Below the pieces are notes generated by a model, which was not told the origin of the DNA, did no database searches, and saw nothing but the letters and a program-made list of their open reading frames with translations. 64,000 nucleotides of DNA from Pseudanabaena frigida (GTDB taxonomy: Bacteria; Cyanobacteriota; Cyanobacteriia; Pseudanabaenales; Pseudanabaenaceae), in contig QBML01000005.1 of assembly GCA_003242085.1 (NCBI GenBank), positions 234,261 through 298,260 of the forward strand. Reading direction: 5' to 3'. The stretch's first letter is position 1; every line of letters starts with the position of its first letter. This document shows, piece after piece, positions 27,820-37,847 of the stretch. The translations under genes were made by a program, and so were the position numbers.

Positions 27820-29070
27820 ATGAATATGAACCCATCCCCCTATCCATCATTTCGTCTTTTGCTACAAATAGATTGGCTGCTATTGACCACAGCCCTATGC
27901 ATGGAAACTCTATTGCCATTTAATTGGTCTTGGCTACTGTTGTTGCAAGTTTTGCCAATTCTTGCTTTAGGTGTGATGGGTTTGCGGTTACCGATGGGGA
28001 GTTTTAGAAAAAAAATACTGTATACAGCACTAGAATTCGGATTGATTCTAATACCAGCGACACAGGGGATTTTAGCCACTCGCCCTGTTTTTCTGTTGTA
28101 TCTAATTATGCTCATCCGAAGCTGCCAGATCTTTAAACGCTCTGGACAATTCGTAGTTCTATCTTTATCACTTCTATCCTATAGTCTCCTAGTCCTAGCC
28201 AAACCCATTGATACTGAAAGGCCGCGAGTTGTGGAACTTGTATGGGACTGGCGCATTAGCAATATTTTGTTATTCAGTTTAACGCTCATATTTGCCTTGA
28301 TGCTAATTAATGCTTTACTTTCCGAACGGCAGAGTCGCGAAAAATTGGAGAAAGTATATCAAGAATTAGAAATGACCCATCATCAATTGCATCAATATTC
28401 GCTTCGGATAGAGGATCAAGCTACTCTTCAAGAACGAAATCGGATTGCCCGCGAAATTCATGATGGACTAGGGCATACTTTAACTGCTCAAACAATTCAA
28501 ATTAATAACGCGCTCATTTTTTGGCAAACTCAAAACGAACAGGCTTTAATCGCAATCAAACAAGCTAAGCAACTAGGAGCGGAAGCATTATTAGAAGTGC
28601 GAAAATCAGTTGCAGTACTACGCTCAAATCCATTACAAGGACAACTGCTTGAATCGGCTATTGGTAATCTATTACAAGACTTTAAGCAAAATACAGGAAT
28701 TGAAGTATCGACTAATATTCACGTACAACAATCCTTACCTTCAGAAGTTAATACCACTCTCTATCGCATTATTCAGGAATCGCTAACTAACATCTATAAG
28801 CACGCCCAAGCCAAAATCGTAAATATTGAATTACTACAGGAATTAGGATTCGTTCGTCTTATGATTGAAGATAATGGCAAGGGATTTGATCCAACTCAAA
28901 ATACCACTGGATTTGGTTTGCAAGGCATGAAAGAAAGAACATCGGCGCTTTGCGGTCAATTTGTACTTGATAGTCAACTAGGTCAAGGTAGCCGTCTAGT
29001 TATTTCGCTTCCAATTGATAACTTCAATGATGCAAAATATCATCTCAATTCCTATCAGACAATCCTATGA
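27820..29070 (+). CDS. NarL/DesK-type sensor histidine kinase
   Basis: 416 aa. About six hydrophobic segments up to residue 167 form a membrane sensor with no large periplasmic domain. A coiled linker (REKLEKVYQELEMTHHQLHQ) follows. The HisKA_3 dimerisation box is ERNRIAREIHDGLGHTL with the phospho-acceptor His214. The HATPase domain has IIQESLTNIYKHAQAK (N box), IEDNGKGFD (G1) and GFGLQGMKER (G2). Its stop overlaps the next start by ATGA, so sensor and regulator are coupled. A sensor within the membrane next to efflux genes suggests response to membrane stress or a lipophilic ligand. Confidence 0.93.
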   Translation: MNMNPSPYPSFRLLLQIDWLLLTTALCMETLLPFNWSWLLLLQVLPILALGVMGLRLPMGSFRKKILYTALEFGLILIPATQGILATRPVFLLYLIMLIRSCQIFKRSGQFVVLSLSLLSYSLLVLAKPIDTERPRVVELVWDWRISNILLFSLTLIFALMLINALLSERQSREKLEKVYQELEMTHHQLHQYSLRIEDQATLQERNRIAREIHDGLGHTLTAQTIQINNALIFWQTQNEQALIAIKQAKQLGAEALLEVRKSVAVLRSNPLQGQLLESAIGNLLQDFKQNTGIEVSTNIHVQQSLPSEVNTTLYRIIQESLTNIYKHAQAKIVNIELLQELGFVRLMIEDNGKGFDPTQNTTGFGLQGMKERTSALCGQFVLDSQLGQGSRLVISLPIDNFNDAKYHLNSYQTIL

Positions 29071-29729
29071 TTCAAATTTTATTGGTAGACGATCAGTATA
29101 TAATTCGCCAAGGACTGAAGACTATGCTTGAGTCTAATCCTGATATGCGGGTCATTGGTGAAGCTGAAAATGGTCAAAGAGCGATCGACCAGATTCCTCT
29201 ATTGCAACCCGATATTGTGCTGATGGATATCCGAATGCCAATCGTGGATGGCGTGGCGGCAACAGGTGCGATCGCCCAGTTATATCCCGATCTCAAAATC
29301 CTGATTCTAACTACCTTCGATGATGATGAGTATGTCTCTAAAGCCATGCGACTGGGCGCAAAAGGTTATTTACTCAAGGATACCGAACCTGATGAACTAG
29401 CTATGGCAATTCGTGCCGTCATTAAGGGACATACCCAGTTAGGTCCTGGCTTGTTTGAAAAAGCGATCGCTTCTACTTCAGCATCCGTTCCGACTATTTC
29501 ACCTCCATCAGAATTAGCACAACTCACTCCCAGAGAATTAGAAGTACTCAAATTAATTGCGGCTGGTTCTAACAATCGCGAAATTGCGGAAGTATTATTC
29601 CTTTCTGAAAATACTGTTAAAAATTATGTCACTAATATTCTCAGTCGCTTAAATTTACGCGATCGCACCCAAGCCGCCTTATTTGCCCATTCGCTTTTTC
29701 GCGATCGCAACTTCAGTCCCGAAATCTAA
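29067..29729 (+). CDS. NarL/LuxR-family response regulator
   Basis: 220 aa. Receiver domain with acidic pocket VDDQ, phospho-acceptor Asp54 in IVLMDIRMP, Thr in ILTTFDDDEY and Lys in YLLKDTEPDEL. C-terminal LuxR helix-turn-helix LTPRELEVLKLIAAGSNNRE through SENTVKNYVTNILSRL. It overlaps the kinase gene by 4 bp. The likely targets are the divergent Spy-like/adaptor/RND genes and its own promoter, by proximity. It ends 3 bases before the convergent FUSC gene. Confidence 0.93.
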   Translation: MIQILLVDDQYIIRQGLKTMLESNPDMRVIGEAENGQRAIDQIPLLQPDIVLMDIRMPIVDGVAATGAIAQLYPDLKILILTTFDDDEYVSKAMRLGAKGYLLKDTEPDELAMAIRAVIKGHTQLGPGLFEKAIASTSASVPTISPPSELAQLTPRELEVLKLIAAGSNNREIAEVLFLSENTVKNYVTNILSRLNLRDRTQAALFAHSLFRDRNFSPEI

Positions 29730-29732
29730 GCA

Positions 29733-30785
29733 TTACAAAGTATCAGCCATTCTCTGTAACTTCCTACCAACTTCTTCAATTGTGTAAAAGAAGGTAAAAA
29801 AACGTAAAAGCTCATCAGTGGGAGTATCCATCTCTTTGATTTCCTGTAGCTGATGTAAATGATTGGTTGCTTCTGTTAGAGCATTTTCCAATGCCAACAA
29901 CGATACGTAAGTTTTTTGATCCTTCACAGCTTGGGATAGTTCCTTTAATGCACCCGAAGTCTCTTGAGCTAATTGGTTTATAGGTGATGTCAAGCTTTCC
30001 CAGATGGAATGAGGTTGGCGGACTATGACAGTATGTTCCATCGCGAGAACATGCTCCCAAATTCTCCGCACCAGAAACTGCCAAGCTGGGTCGATATGTA
30101 AGAGTTCCTCTTGTTGTCCTTGCTTTACTTCTTGCCACAACTCACGGGCTTTTAGGAGCGAGTCGATCGTTTTGATCTTATGTTCATCGACAACGGTGCG
30201 ATCGTAATTTCCTGTTAGATAGCATTGCATAACCATCTGATAAAATTGTTCGATTTGGATCAACGTTCGAGCAAGACAGCGTCTTAATTCCTGTGCTGCA
30301 TGGGAAGGCATGAGCCATTGATTCACCAATAGAGCTACACCAATACCTATCAAGGTTTCTGAGAATCTCTCTGCTGCGTAAAGCCAAGGAGATTGGCCGT
30401 GATTTAAAAGTACGATTGCTGATACATAGGCAGATAATTTTGCGGCTTCGTTTAGTTTGTAGTACGAACAGAAAAAAATAGCTACAAAAATGCTTCCTCC
30501 TAAGGAGTAAGGATTTGCCCCAAACAAAATCGTAAATAGAACTCCGATAAATACCCCAATAACAGTGCCGATGATGCGCTGAATGCCTAATTTGAGAGTG
30601 CTGCCCGAAGTAGAACTCATGACAATAATCGCTGCAATCACCGCATAGAAGGGATATTCCAAATGCAACAGTTGAGCAAAGACGAAAGCGATCGTAGCTG
30701 CAACAGCAGTTTTAAATGCTAATCTTGCCAACAAGGTTATTTCTATAATTGAATGAGGAAAAATTAGGCGAGTCAGTGACAGCAT
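29733..30785 (-). CDS. FUSC-family membrane protein (aromatic acid exporter-like)
   Basis: 350 aa. The N-terminal membrane half (about 15-155) has paired helices typical of FUSC/ArAE proteins: LARLAFKTAVAATIAFVFAQ, YPFYAVIAAIIVMSSTSGST, LKLGIQRIIGTVIGVFIGVL and AAERFSETLIGIGVALLVN. The C-terminal cytoplasmic half is helical and charged (ARTLIQIEQFYQMVMQ onward). Family members are linked to export of aromatic acids; the substrate here is unknown. Convergent with the response regulator with almost no gap, so the transcripts may collide unless terminated within the genes. Confidence 0.85.
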   Translation of the reverse strand: MLSLTRLIFPHSIIEITLLARLAFKTAVAATIAFVFAQLLHLEYPFYAVIAAIIVMSSTSGSTLKLGIQRIIGTVIGVFIGVLFTILFGANPYSLGGSIFVAIFFCSYYKLNEAAKLSAYVSAIVLLNHGQSPWLYAAERFSETLIGIGVALLVNQWLMPSHAAQELRRCLARTLIQIEQFYQMVMQCYLTGNYDRTVVDEHKIKTIDSLLKARELWQEVKQGQQEELLHIDPAWQFLVRRIWEHVLAMEHTVIVRQPHSIWESLTSPINQLAQETSGALKELSQAVKDQKTYVSLLALENALTEATNHLHQLQEIKEMDTPTDELLRFFTFFYTIEEVGRKLQRMADTL

Positions 30786-30882
30786 CTGTATTAATTAGGC
30801 GATCGAGCTAGTAGGATAGGCAAGACTAAACTGCTCAAAGATTGTAGAAGTAAAATCATCTGTTGGCGATCTCTTTTCTTGA

Positions 30883-31446
30883 GATGATAAAGCTTCACTA
30901 GTTATCTACCTTACCCCCAGCCAATCACCCTTGGTATATGAAACAAAATTTGAGCTAAGAGAACTAATCCACAATTTTAATGTCATCAGACTATGGGAAC
31001 AACCAACAGAAATATTGCAGCAATATCAAGGACTATTACCCTTTGCCACCTTATCCCAGACTAGCAACCCCGAAGAAACCTTAAGACAAGTTGCAAGGCA
31101 AATTGAAAATATTGCCGATAAGCAGATACAAAGTAACGTAGCTGCATCGACAGCTATAATATCTGGTATAGCCCTAACCAAAGAAATCATCCAAAGATTA
31201 CTAAGGAGCGAAATCATGAAAGAATCGGTGATTTATCAAGACATACTACTAGAGGGCAAGGCTGAAGGCAAGGCTGAAACTATCCGTCAAATAGCCCTAA
31301 ATATGTTGAGGTCTAACGTTTCTCTAGATTTAGTGACCCAATTTACTGGGCTAACCCTAAAACAAGTTCAAAAACTACAAAAAATTTCTGCAAAGCAATC
31401 CCAAATGCCCAAGGCTTCAAAACCAAAGCGCTCATTAACAACCTAG
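30883..31446 (+). pseudogene. Rpn-family (PD-(D/E)XK-type transposase/recombination nuclease) remnant, N-terminus missing
   Basis: An in-frame stop at 30880-30882 is followed by DDKASLVIYLTPSQSPLVYE, which reads as the middle of an Rpn-type protein. It then continues through VIRLWEQPTEILQQYQGLLP, QIENIADKQIQSNVAAST and the short-charged EGKAEGKAET repeat to a C-terminal helical region. The N-terminal nuclease core of this family is absent; an ATG is lacking and only TTG at 30931 could start a 171-aa product. The motif match to the family middle/C-terminus is by recall. Most likely a decayed gene, possibly expressed as a fragment. Confidence 0.65.
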
Positions 31447-31555
31447 TAATTTTAGTAAGCCAATAAATGGTATTGGATAATAGTGATCGCCAAATTCGCA
31501 TCAGGTTTTGTTAGCGTATAGGATATCAGCTAGATCTAATTTCATCCTATCGACT

Positions 31556-34500
31556 ATGCCCTTCTCCTCTGTAATTCGTTCATTAATCCGATCGCCTCTC
31601 ACCGATGAACTAGAGAGCAAATTGGGACGATCTCATCAACTGACACTTTCGGGCTTATCACGAGTGGGCAAAGGAATCGTTAGCTCGACCTTAAGCCAGA
31701 AGCAAGAACGGCTGATGCTAGTCATTGCCGCCACAATTGAGGAGGCAGGACGTTGGTCGGTGCAACTAGAAATGATGGGTTGGCAGACTGTCCACTTTTA
31801 TCCCACATCGGATGCTCTGCCTTACGAGCCTTATCAGCCTGAATCGGAGATTATTTGGGGACAGATGCAGGTTCTCGCGGATTTGGTGAATTGGGGTGAA
31901 CGAGAAGGGGAGAAGAAAAAAGTAGCGATCGTGGCAACTGATCGCGCCCTTCAGCAGCATTTGCCTAGTCCTGAAGAATTTAAAGAATATTGCTTATCTT
32001 TAGAAGTTGGCACAGAGATTAAACTGCGGGATCTTGCTGAACGCTTAACTGAAATGGGTTATGAAAACACATCAACGGTTGAGACAGAAGGGCAATGGGG
32101 ACGGCGTGGCGATATCATCGATATCTTTCCAGTTTCTAGTGAAATGCCAGTGCGGATTGATTGGTTTGGCGATGAGATCGAACGTATTCGCGAATTCGAT
32201 CCTGTTACCCAGAGACCGCTCGACAGCATCTCTTCAGCCCTACTTACTCCGATCGGCTACGGTCATATATTAGGAGGATGGACAGCACCAGATCGAAATC
32301 TGGAGGATTCCCTAGAAGAATTTAGTTCTCAAGGATTTGCAGTTCATCCTCATTCAACAGCTTCTCTATTAGACTATCTACCTAGTTCGGAAAACTGTTT
32401 AGTTGTAATTGATGAGGTCGAGCAGTGTCGCGCCCATTGCGATCGCTGGTATGAATCAGCAGTAGAAATCTATTCTCAGCTCCAGTCACGACCAAGACTG
32501 CATCGCTCTTTTGCGGAATGTTTAGCACAAATAGAAAAATTCGATCGCCTCGATCTATTTGAACTTGCTGAAGAAAATCTTGGCGTTAACATGTCCAGCC
32601 GTTCCATACCTGCAATTCCGCATCAGTTTGGTAAGATTGCCCAAACTATTCGTGAATATCGAGAGCAAAAATATAAAATCGTTCTCATCTCTGCTCAGCC
32701 TTCACGCACGGTTGCCCTGCTACAAGAGCATGATTGTCAAGCTCAATTTATCCCTAACGTTCGCGATTATCCTGCGATCGATAAAACCCATAACCTACGC
32801 ATAGCTGTCGCCTTAAAATACTCAGGTATTGCTGAAATCCAAGGTTTTGTGTTGCCAACTTATCGGATTGCCATAATTAGCGATCGCGAATTTTTTGGAC
32901 AACATGCTCTCGGCACTCCTAATTATGTTCGCAAAAGGCGAAGAGCAACTTCCAAACAAGTTGACTTAAATAAACTCTCCGCAGGTGATTACGTCGTCCA
33001 CAAAAATCATGGTGTAGGTCAATTCATTAAATTAGAGAAGTTGACATTAAATAACGAAACTCGCGAATATCTAGTTCTCAAATATGCCGATGGACTGTTG
33101 CGTGTTGTCGTCGATCAGATGTCAATTCTTTCACGCTATCGTGGCATGAATGAAGGCAAACCTGAACTGCATAAAATGACAGGGAAGGCTTGGACGAGCG
33201 CTACAGCCAAAGCCAAGAAAGCGATTAAAAAAATTGCCTTTGATTTGTTGGAACTCTATGCCAAACGCGCTCAACAGGTTGGCTATGCCTTCCCTCCTGA
33301 TAATCCTTGGCAATTGGAAATGGAAGACTCATTCCCCTATCAAGCTACGCCAGACCAACTTAAGGCAACACAGGATGTCAAGCAAGATATGGAAAGCTGT
33401 CGCCCGATGGATCGCCTCGTTTGTGGTGATGTCGGTTTTGGTAAAACGGAAGTAGCCATTCGCACAATTTTCAAGGCGGTGACCACAGGTAAGCAGGCAG
33501 CTTTACTCGTACCGACAACAATTCTGGCACAGCAGCATTATCACAGTCTCCAAGAGCGCTATGCCGCTTATCCTGTCAATATTGCGCTCCTCAATCGCTT
33601 TAAAACTACTGCTGAGAAAAAGGAAATTATCAAAAAGCTGAAGACTGGCGAACTGGATATTGTCGTTGGTACACACCAACTTTTAGCTAAGGATGTGGAA
33701 TTTAAGGATTTAGGGCTATTGGTAATCGATGAAGAACAACGCTTTGGGGTGGCGCAAAAAGAGAAAATTAAAACCATGAAAACGGAAGTTGATGTGCTGA
33801 CTTTATCGGCAACGCCAATTCCCCGTACTCTATATATGGCGATGTCGGGGGTTCGCGAGATGAGCTTGATTACTACGCCACCACCATCACGGCGAGCGAT
33901 CATGACGCATCTATCGCGCTATAACGCTGAATTGGTGCGATCGGCAATTCGTCAGGAACTCGATCGCGGTGGGCAAATTTTTTATGTAGTGTCTCGTATC
34001 GATGATATCGAAGAAGTTTCTGCAAAAGTTCATGAAATGCTGCCATCTGTAAGAATGGCGATCGCTCACGGACAGATGCCCGAATCGGAACTCGAAGCGA
34101 CGATGTTGAGTTTCAATAGTGGCGAAGCAGACATGATGATCTGTACGACAATTATTGAATCAGGACTAGATATTCCCCGTGTGAACACGATCATCATCGA
34201 AGATGCCCAAAGATTTGGACTAGCGCAGCTTTACCAATTGCGCGGTCGAGTTGGGCGGGCAGGTATTCAAGCCCATGCCTGGCTGTTTTACCAAGCCAAA
34301 GGCGAACTAACCGATGTTGCCCGTAAACGTCTCAAAGCTATTCAAGAATTTACGCACCTTGGTTCGGGCTATCAATTGGCGATGCGCGATATGGAAATTC
34401 GCGGCGTGGGAAATCTTCTCGGCGCAGAGCAATCTGGTCAGATCAACACGATTGGCTTCGATCTATATATGGAGATGCTGCAAGAAGCGATCGCGGAAAT

Positions 34501-34981
34501 ACGTGGCTCGGAAATACCTGAAGTTGATGACACGCAAATCGATCTACCGATTACCGCTTTTATCCCTGCGGAATATATTCCCGATGGCGATCGTAAGATG
34601 AGTGCGTACCGTGCCGTTGCTTCCGTAAATTCGCGCCGTGAACTTACCCAAATTATTGAAGATTGGAGCGATTGCTATGGTAATGTTCCTGCTCCTGCCA
34701 TGCAACTCATCAAAGTAATGGAGCTAAAGCTCATCGCCAAACGTATTGGGTTCTCACGGATTAAGCCAGAAGGCAAACAACATGTTGTTTTAGAGTCTAA
34801 GATGGAAGAACCAGCATGGAAATTATTACACCAGCATTTACCGAGTCATTTACAATCGCGTTTTGTTTATAGTCAAGGTAATGTGACCGTCAGAGGCTTA
34901 GGCACACTTTCCCACGACAAACAGCTTGCTAGTTTGATTGAATGGCTAGATATGATGCAACTTGCTAAAGCCGATGCTTGA
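31556..34981 (+). CDS. mfd: Transcription-repair coupling factor
   Basis: Mfd displaces stalled RNA polymerase and recruits UvrA to lesions. 1141 aa from ATG 31556 ([13 protein letters not shown]); a TTG 48 bases upstream is in frame but less likely. In order: UvrB-homology region ([34 protein letters not shown]), the RNA-polymerase-interacting domain ([20 protein letters not shown]), RecG-type helicase motifs [11 protein letters not shown] (Walker A), [30 protein letters not shown] and the TRG-like [11 protein letters not shown], then the D7 domain (ADLPITAF-type end). Full length. No gene obviously co-transcribed. Confidence 0.97.
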   Translation: MPFSSVIRSLIRSPLTDELESKLGRSHQLTLSGLSRVGKGIVSSTLSQKQERLMLVIAATIEEAGRWSVQLEMMGWQTVHFYPTSDALPYEPYQPESEIIWGQMQVLADLVNWGEREGEKKKVAIVATDRALQQHLPSPEEFKEYCLSLEVGTEIKLRDLAERLTEMGYENTSTVETEGQWGRRGDIIDIFPVSSEMPVRIDWFGDEIERIREFDPVTQRPLDSISSALLTPIGYGHILGGWTAPDRNLEDSLEEFSSQGFAVHPHSTASLLDYLPSSENCLVVIDEVEQCRAHCDRWYESAVEIYSQLQSRPRLHRSFAECLAQIEKFDRLDLFELAEENLGVNMSSRSIPAIPHQFGKIAQTIREYREQKYKIVLISAQPSRTVALLQEHDCQAQFIPNVRDYPAIDKTHNLRIAVALKYSGIAEIQGFVLPTYRIAIISDREFFGQHALGTPNYVRKRRRATSKQVDLNKLSAGDYVVHKNHGVGQFIKLEKLTLNNETREYLVLKYADGLLRVVVDQMSILSRYRGMNEGKPELHKMTGKAWTSATAKAKKAIKKIAFDLLELYAKRAQQVGYAFPPDNPWQLEMEDSFPYQATPDQLKATQDVKQDMESCRPMDRLVCGDVGFGKTEVAIRTIFKAVTTGKQAALLVPTTILAQQHYHSLQERYAAYPVNIALLNRFKTTAEKKEIIKKLKTGELDIVVGTHQLLAKDVEFKDLGLLVIDEEQRFGVAQKEKIKTMKTEVDVLTLSATPIPRTLYMAMSGVREMSLITTPPPSRRAIMTHLSRYNAELVRSAIRQELDRGGQIFYVVSRIDDIEEVSAKVHEMLPSVRMAIAHGQMPESELEATMLSFNSGEADMMICTTIIESGLDIPRVNTIIIEDAQRFGLAQLYQLRGRVGRAGIQAHAWLFYQAKGELTDVARKRLKAIQEFTHLGSGYQLAMRDMEIRGVGNLLGAEQSGQINTIGFDLYMEMLQEAIAEIRGSEIPEVDDTQIDLPITAFIPAEYIPDGDRKMSAYRAVASVNSRRELTQIIEDWSDCYGNVPAPAMQLIKVMELKLIAKRIGFSRIKPEGKQHVVLESKMEEPAWKLLHQHLPSHLQSRFVYSQGNVTVRGLGTLSHDKQLASLIEWLDMMQLAKADA

Positions 34982-35191
34982 TTTGATATAGCGATCGCCC
35001 TGTGAGTCCAAAAATTCAAGAGGGCAATTTACTCACCTATTTGTTTTTGGGCTTTACTAAAAAAAACAAAATATGTCAGATGCTCAAATTAGTGTTATAA
35101 AGTTCGCAAACTAGACGCAAGCAATTAAATTAGTGCCAAACTTAGTCCCTAGCATTATTCCAGATGGCATTGTTACGAGGTGATTTCTTCA

Positions 35192-36244
35192 ATGGAGAGC
35201 AATAATATTCGTAGTAATAGTAATTACGAGCAGACCCTCGCGGGAGTCACCAAGGACTTGTCCGATTTGCGGGCAAATATTTTGGGCAAGCTCAGCCGCG
35301 AAATCTTAATTTTACAAGCCCAAAAAAATGCCCTAACAGACGATATTCAGCGTCTTCAATCTCAGCGTAAAGAGCTAGAGGTGCTAACCGTCGCGCAGCA
35401 GGGGATGAATCAACAAGAAATCCAGAGACAGCAGTGGATCGAGCAACTTGCTCAGGCAATTACATTTCATCTCAAAAATGATGTGATTGTGACTAATTCT
35501 CAGGTTTTAAACGATCACTCTGAGAATTTTGAGCAATTGATGCTCAATCTTGATGGTGCAATCAGGGCAACATTTCAGTCTTTGCAGCGAGATGTTGATA
35601 CTTATCAGCGCGATCTCAACGACCAAATGCAACGGATGTACACCCAAAGACAGCAGGGCGAGTTAATGCTGTCAGCTCTTGTCGAAAAAATTGACGAATA
35701 TCTGCGGCGATCTTCGAGCGATCGCTATGTAGGAGGGAATACAGGGGGAAATTTACCAACATCACCAACAACATCAAATTTTACGGGGACATCAGGCTTT
35801 ACAGGGGCGATCGGTACTAATGGCAATAGCACTGCACCCGTTAGACCTAATGGTAATGGCAATTACAGCCAAATCCAGATTCCAACATTTAATAGCGGTC
35901 AGTTTAGACAGTATGACCCCAATGACACACGTCCCTATGCTGGCGATCCCACAGAACCATTTGAACCTTCAGAGCCATCGGCAACCATAGTTCAGCCAAC
36001 TAAACGTCTTAATGATTGGTGGTTTGGGTTTATTTTGGTTTTAGGTGCTTCAGTTGTTCTGTCATTGCAAAATATTTTAGTACGGGTGATTTTTTCTAAG
36101 TCCAGTATTTTTGGGATTTTTCAGTTTGGTGGGTTGATTCAAGCCAGTGTCCCTAACTCTTTCATGCTGCTACTGCTGAGAATGCTGTTTGCTACTCCAA
36201 TTATGTGGTTCGTGGCGAGGTGGCGAGGTTTGTGTTTCGGGTAG
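35192..36244 (+). CDS. Coiled-coil N-terminal part of a split EamA/DMT transporter
   Basis: 350 aa from ATG 35192; GTG 35180 is in frame 12 bases upstream. Residues about 20-75 and 115-175 are coiled-coil or helical (LSREILILQAQKNALTDDIQ). A Gly/Asn/Ser/Thr/Pro-rich linker follows (175-265), then two membrane helices (WWFGFILVLGASVVLSLQNI, FMLLLLRMLFATPIMWFVAR). It ends abruptly at a TAG (36242-36244), just after an 8-bp tandem duplication that shifts the frame. Removing one copy joins it to the following frame without a stop, giving one 590-aa protein. As it stands it contains only the start of the transporter fold, so it is probably non-functional or recently disrupted. Confidence 0.75.
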   Translation: MESNNIRSNSNYEQTLAGVTKDLSDLRANILGKLSREILILQAQKNALTDDIQRLQSQRKELEVLTVAQQGMNQQEIQRQQWIEQLAQAITFHLKNDVIVTNSQVLNDHSENFEQLMLNLDGAIRATFQSLQRDVDTYQRDLNDQMQRMYTQRQQGELMLSALVEKIDEYLRRSSSDRYVGGNTGGNLPTSPTTSNFTGTSGFTGAIGTNGNSTAPVRPNGNGNYSQIQIPTFNSGQFRQYDPNDTRPYAGDPTEPFEPSEPSATIVQPTKRLNDWWFGFILVLGASVVLSLQNILVRVIFSKSSIFGIFQFGGLIQASVPNSFMLLLLRMLFATPIMWFVARWRGLCFG

Positions 36245-36972
36245 ATGTATTACGCGACTTTCAGCAACTGCTCGTACCTAATCGTAGATTGCTATTTTGG
36301 CGTGTTACCTTTAGTGCTTTATTGCAGTTTGCCTCTTTCGCCTTTATATACGTGGCTTTAGGTATTTTGAATCCGGGATTAGCAGTAACCTTATTCTTTA
36401 TCTTTCCCACTGTTACGGTTTTGATGGCTTGGTTACTATTTGGCGATCGCCCTAGCAATGAGCGTTGGTTTGTGATTGCTGTAATCTATGTCGGCATCAT
36501 GCTGACATACAACATCTTTGGTGTTACTAAGCCTGATACTTGGGGTGTAATTGCCGCAATGCTTTCAGGTATATCTTTTGCGGGCTATATCATTACTTCA
36601 CAAGCTTGCTTTAAACAGCTAAATCCTGTGTCGTTTACATCAATTAACTTTGCAATTATCTTGTTACTTTGTATTGGTACTCTACCTTTTACCTTGTCAT
36701 CAATTTCTCTAAACAGCTCTCTTGTTTTTATGTGCTTCTTGATTGCACTAACTACTTTAGGCGGTTACTTACTGACCAGTTTTGGTACAAAGATGATGGG
36801 TGCGGCTCAAGCCTCGATTGTGAGCGCCAGTGGACCAGTGTTTACAACATTTTTGGCTTTTACAATTTTGGGTAACAAGTTAGATGCGATTCAGTTGTTT
36901 GGAGTGTTTCTAGTCACAGGTGGAGTGGGTCTACTCAGCCTGCAAAATATGTATAAAAAGCAACCTCGCTAA
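36205..36972 (+). CDS. EamA/DMT-family transporter, C-terminal part of the split gene
   Basis: 255 aa as an independent frame, but the first about 8 residues come from out-of-frame codons. The native part begins near FVFRVDVLRDFQQLLVPNRR. It holds eight or so hydrophobic helices of the drug/metabolite transporter fold, with LNPGLAVTLFFIFPTVTVLM, YVGIMLTYNIFG, ISFAGYIITSQ and AAQASIVSASGPVFTTFLA. The usual ten-helix fold is completed only by the two helices of the preceding frame. Expression as a separate protein would require internal initiation (GTG 36205, overlapping the upstream stop by 40 bases). Best read as the second half of one frame-shifted gene. Confidence 0.7.
   Translation: MVRGEVARFVFRVDVLRDFQQLLVPNRRLLFWRVTFSALLQFASFAFIYVALGILNPGLAVTLFFIFPTVTVLMAWLLFGDRPSNERWFVIAVIYVGIMLTYNIFGVTKPDTWGVIAAMLSGISFAGYIITSQACFKQLNPVSFTSINFAIILLLCIGTLPFTLSSISLNSSLVFMCFLIALTTLGGYLLTSFGTKMMGAAQASIVSASGPVFTTFLAFTILGNKLDAIQLFGVFLVTGGVGLLSLQNMYKKQPR
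36212..36227. repeat. 8-bp tandem duplication GTGGCGAG x2 causing frameshift
   Basis: GTGGCGAG occurs twice directly adjacent (36212-36219, 36220-36227). Deleting one copy converts MWFVARWRGLCFG-stop into MWFVARFVFRVDVLRDFQQ in continuous frame with the downstream transporter half, and the total length then is an exact multiple of three (1773 bp). Confidence 0.85.
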
Positions 36973-37057
36973 AAAGTAGATGAGAGTGTTCATTTTCCCA
37001 CCTACTTTTGGGGTTAAAATTCTGTAAAGTAGCTATTAGCGTCCCTAGTGATATAAA

Positions 37058-37807
37058 GTGATCGACAATTTTCACTATCAAGAGCCAGAGACAAAGGCTT
37101 CATCTCAAGCGCAAAAAAGATCGCAGCAGTCATATCAATATGTAATGCGATCGCTTTTGCGTGGGCTAGTGCGCGAACAAGGATTGCCAGTATGGGCTTT
37201 GTTGTCAATCTTTTTGGTGTTGTTGCTGATCTGGAATTGGCAATTAATCGCGGCAATAAGTGCTGGGATATTTGCAATGCTCGCAATCTACGTCACTCAA
37301 GACTGGAACTGGAATCAGATCTTGTGGCGAGTTCAAAAGTTTTTTCAAAGTCCTTATCGGCATCTACCCCTATCTGTAGCTAGCGGTTCTGTAACAGTTT
37401 TTCTGACCTATACAATCTTTGCTGTATGGTCAAATCAAGAAAATCACTGGCTTGCCTCAGCTAATATTTTGCAACTAATCGCAACTCTGGGTATCCTCGC
37501 ACTGTTAGTGCGTCAATCTTTTCATCAATGGCTACAACGCCAACAAGATAATTTCGATCATCTAATTGCTCAACTTACGGTAAACGACGATCTAGCAAGG
37601 CTAATTGCGATTAAGCAGATTACTCAATATGTCCATGACAATCGATTGCCTGCTGCCCAAGAACAGGCGATCGCTGATTATTGCCATCTTTTGCTAAATC
37701 GCGAGATAGAATCAACCACTCGTGAGGCAATATTTGAGACTTTAGAAGCATTACAAACTTTGAATATTAAACCTACGCTCAAACGATCTGCTAATAATTC
37801 CAACTAA
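37058..37807 (+). CDS. Membrane protein of unknown function with helical cytoplasmic tail
   Basis: 249 aa from GTG 37058. A polar, Gln-rich N-terminus of 45 residues precedes two close hydrophobic segments (WALLSIFLVLLLIWNWQLIA, AISAGIFAMLAIYV). Two more follow (SVASGSVTVFLTYTIFAV, NILQLIATLGILALLV), then a roughly 90-residue helical tail (IAQLTVNDDLARLIAIKQIT). The tail resembles a HEAT-like or armadillo-type helical set but no repeat is strong. No catalytic motif. Its stop is 40 bases before the next hypothetical gene, so the two may be an operon. Confidence 0.75.
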   Translation: MIDNFHYQEPETKASSQAQKRSQQSYQYVMRSLLRGLVREQGLPVWALLSIFLVLLLIWNWQLIAAISAGIFAMLAIYVTQDWNWNQILWRVQKFFQSPYRHLPLSVASGSVTVFLTYTIFAVWSNQENHWLASANILQLIATLGILALLVRQSFHQWLQRQQDNFDHLIAQLTVNDDLARLIAIKQITQYVHDNRLPAAQEQAIADYCHLLLNREIESTTREAIFETLEALQTLNIKPTLKRSANNSN

Positions 37808-37847
37808 AGATCAATTCCTACTAAATATCAAAGCTAACTAAATATCA

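Noticed and set aside
36205-36244. Programmed -1 frameshift between the two transporter halves
   Set aside because: No slippery heptamer or downstream structure is apparent; an exact 8-bp duplication explains the shift better.
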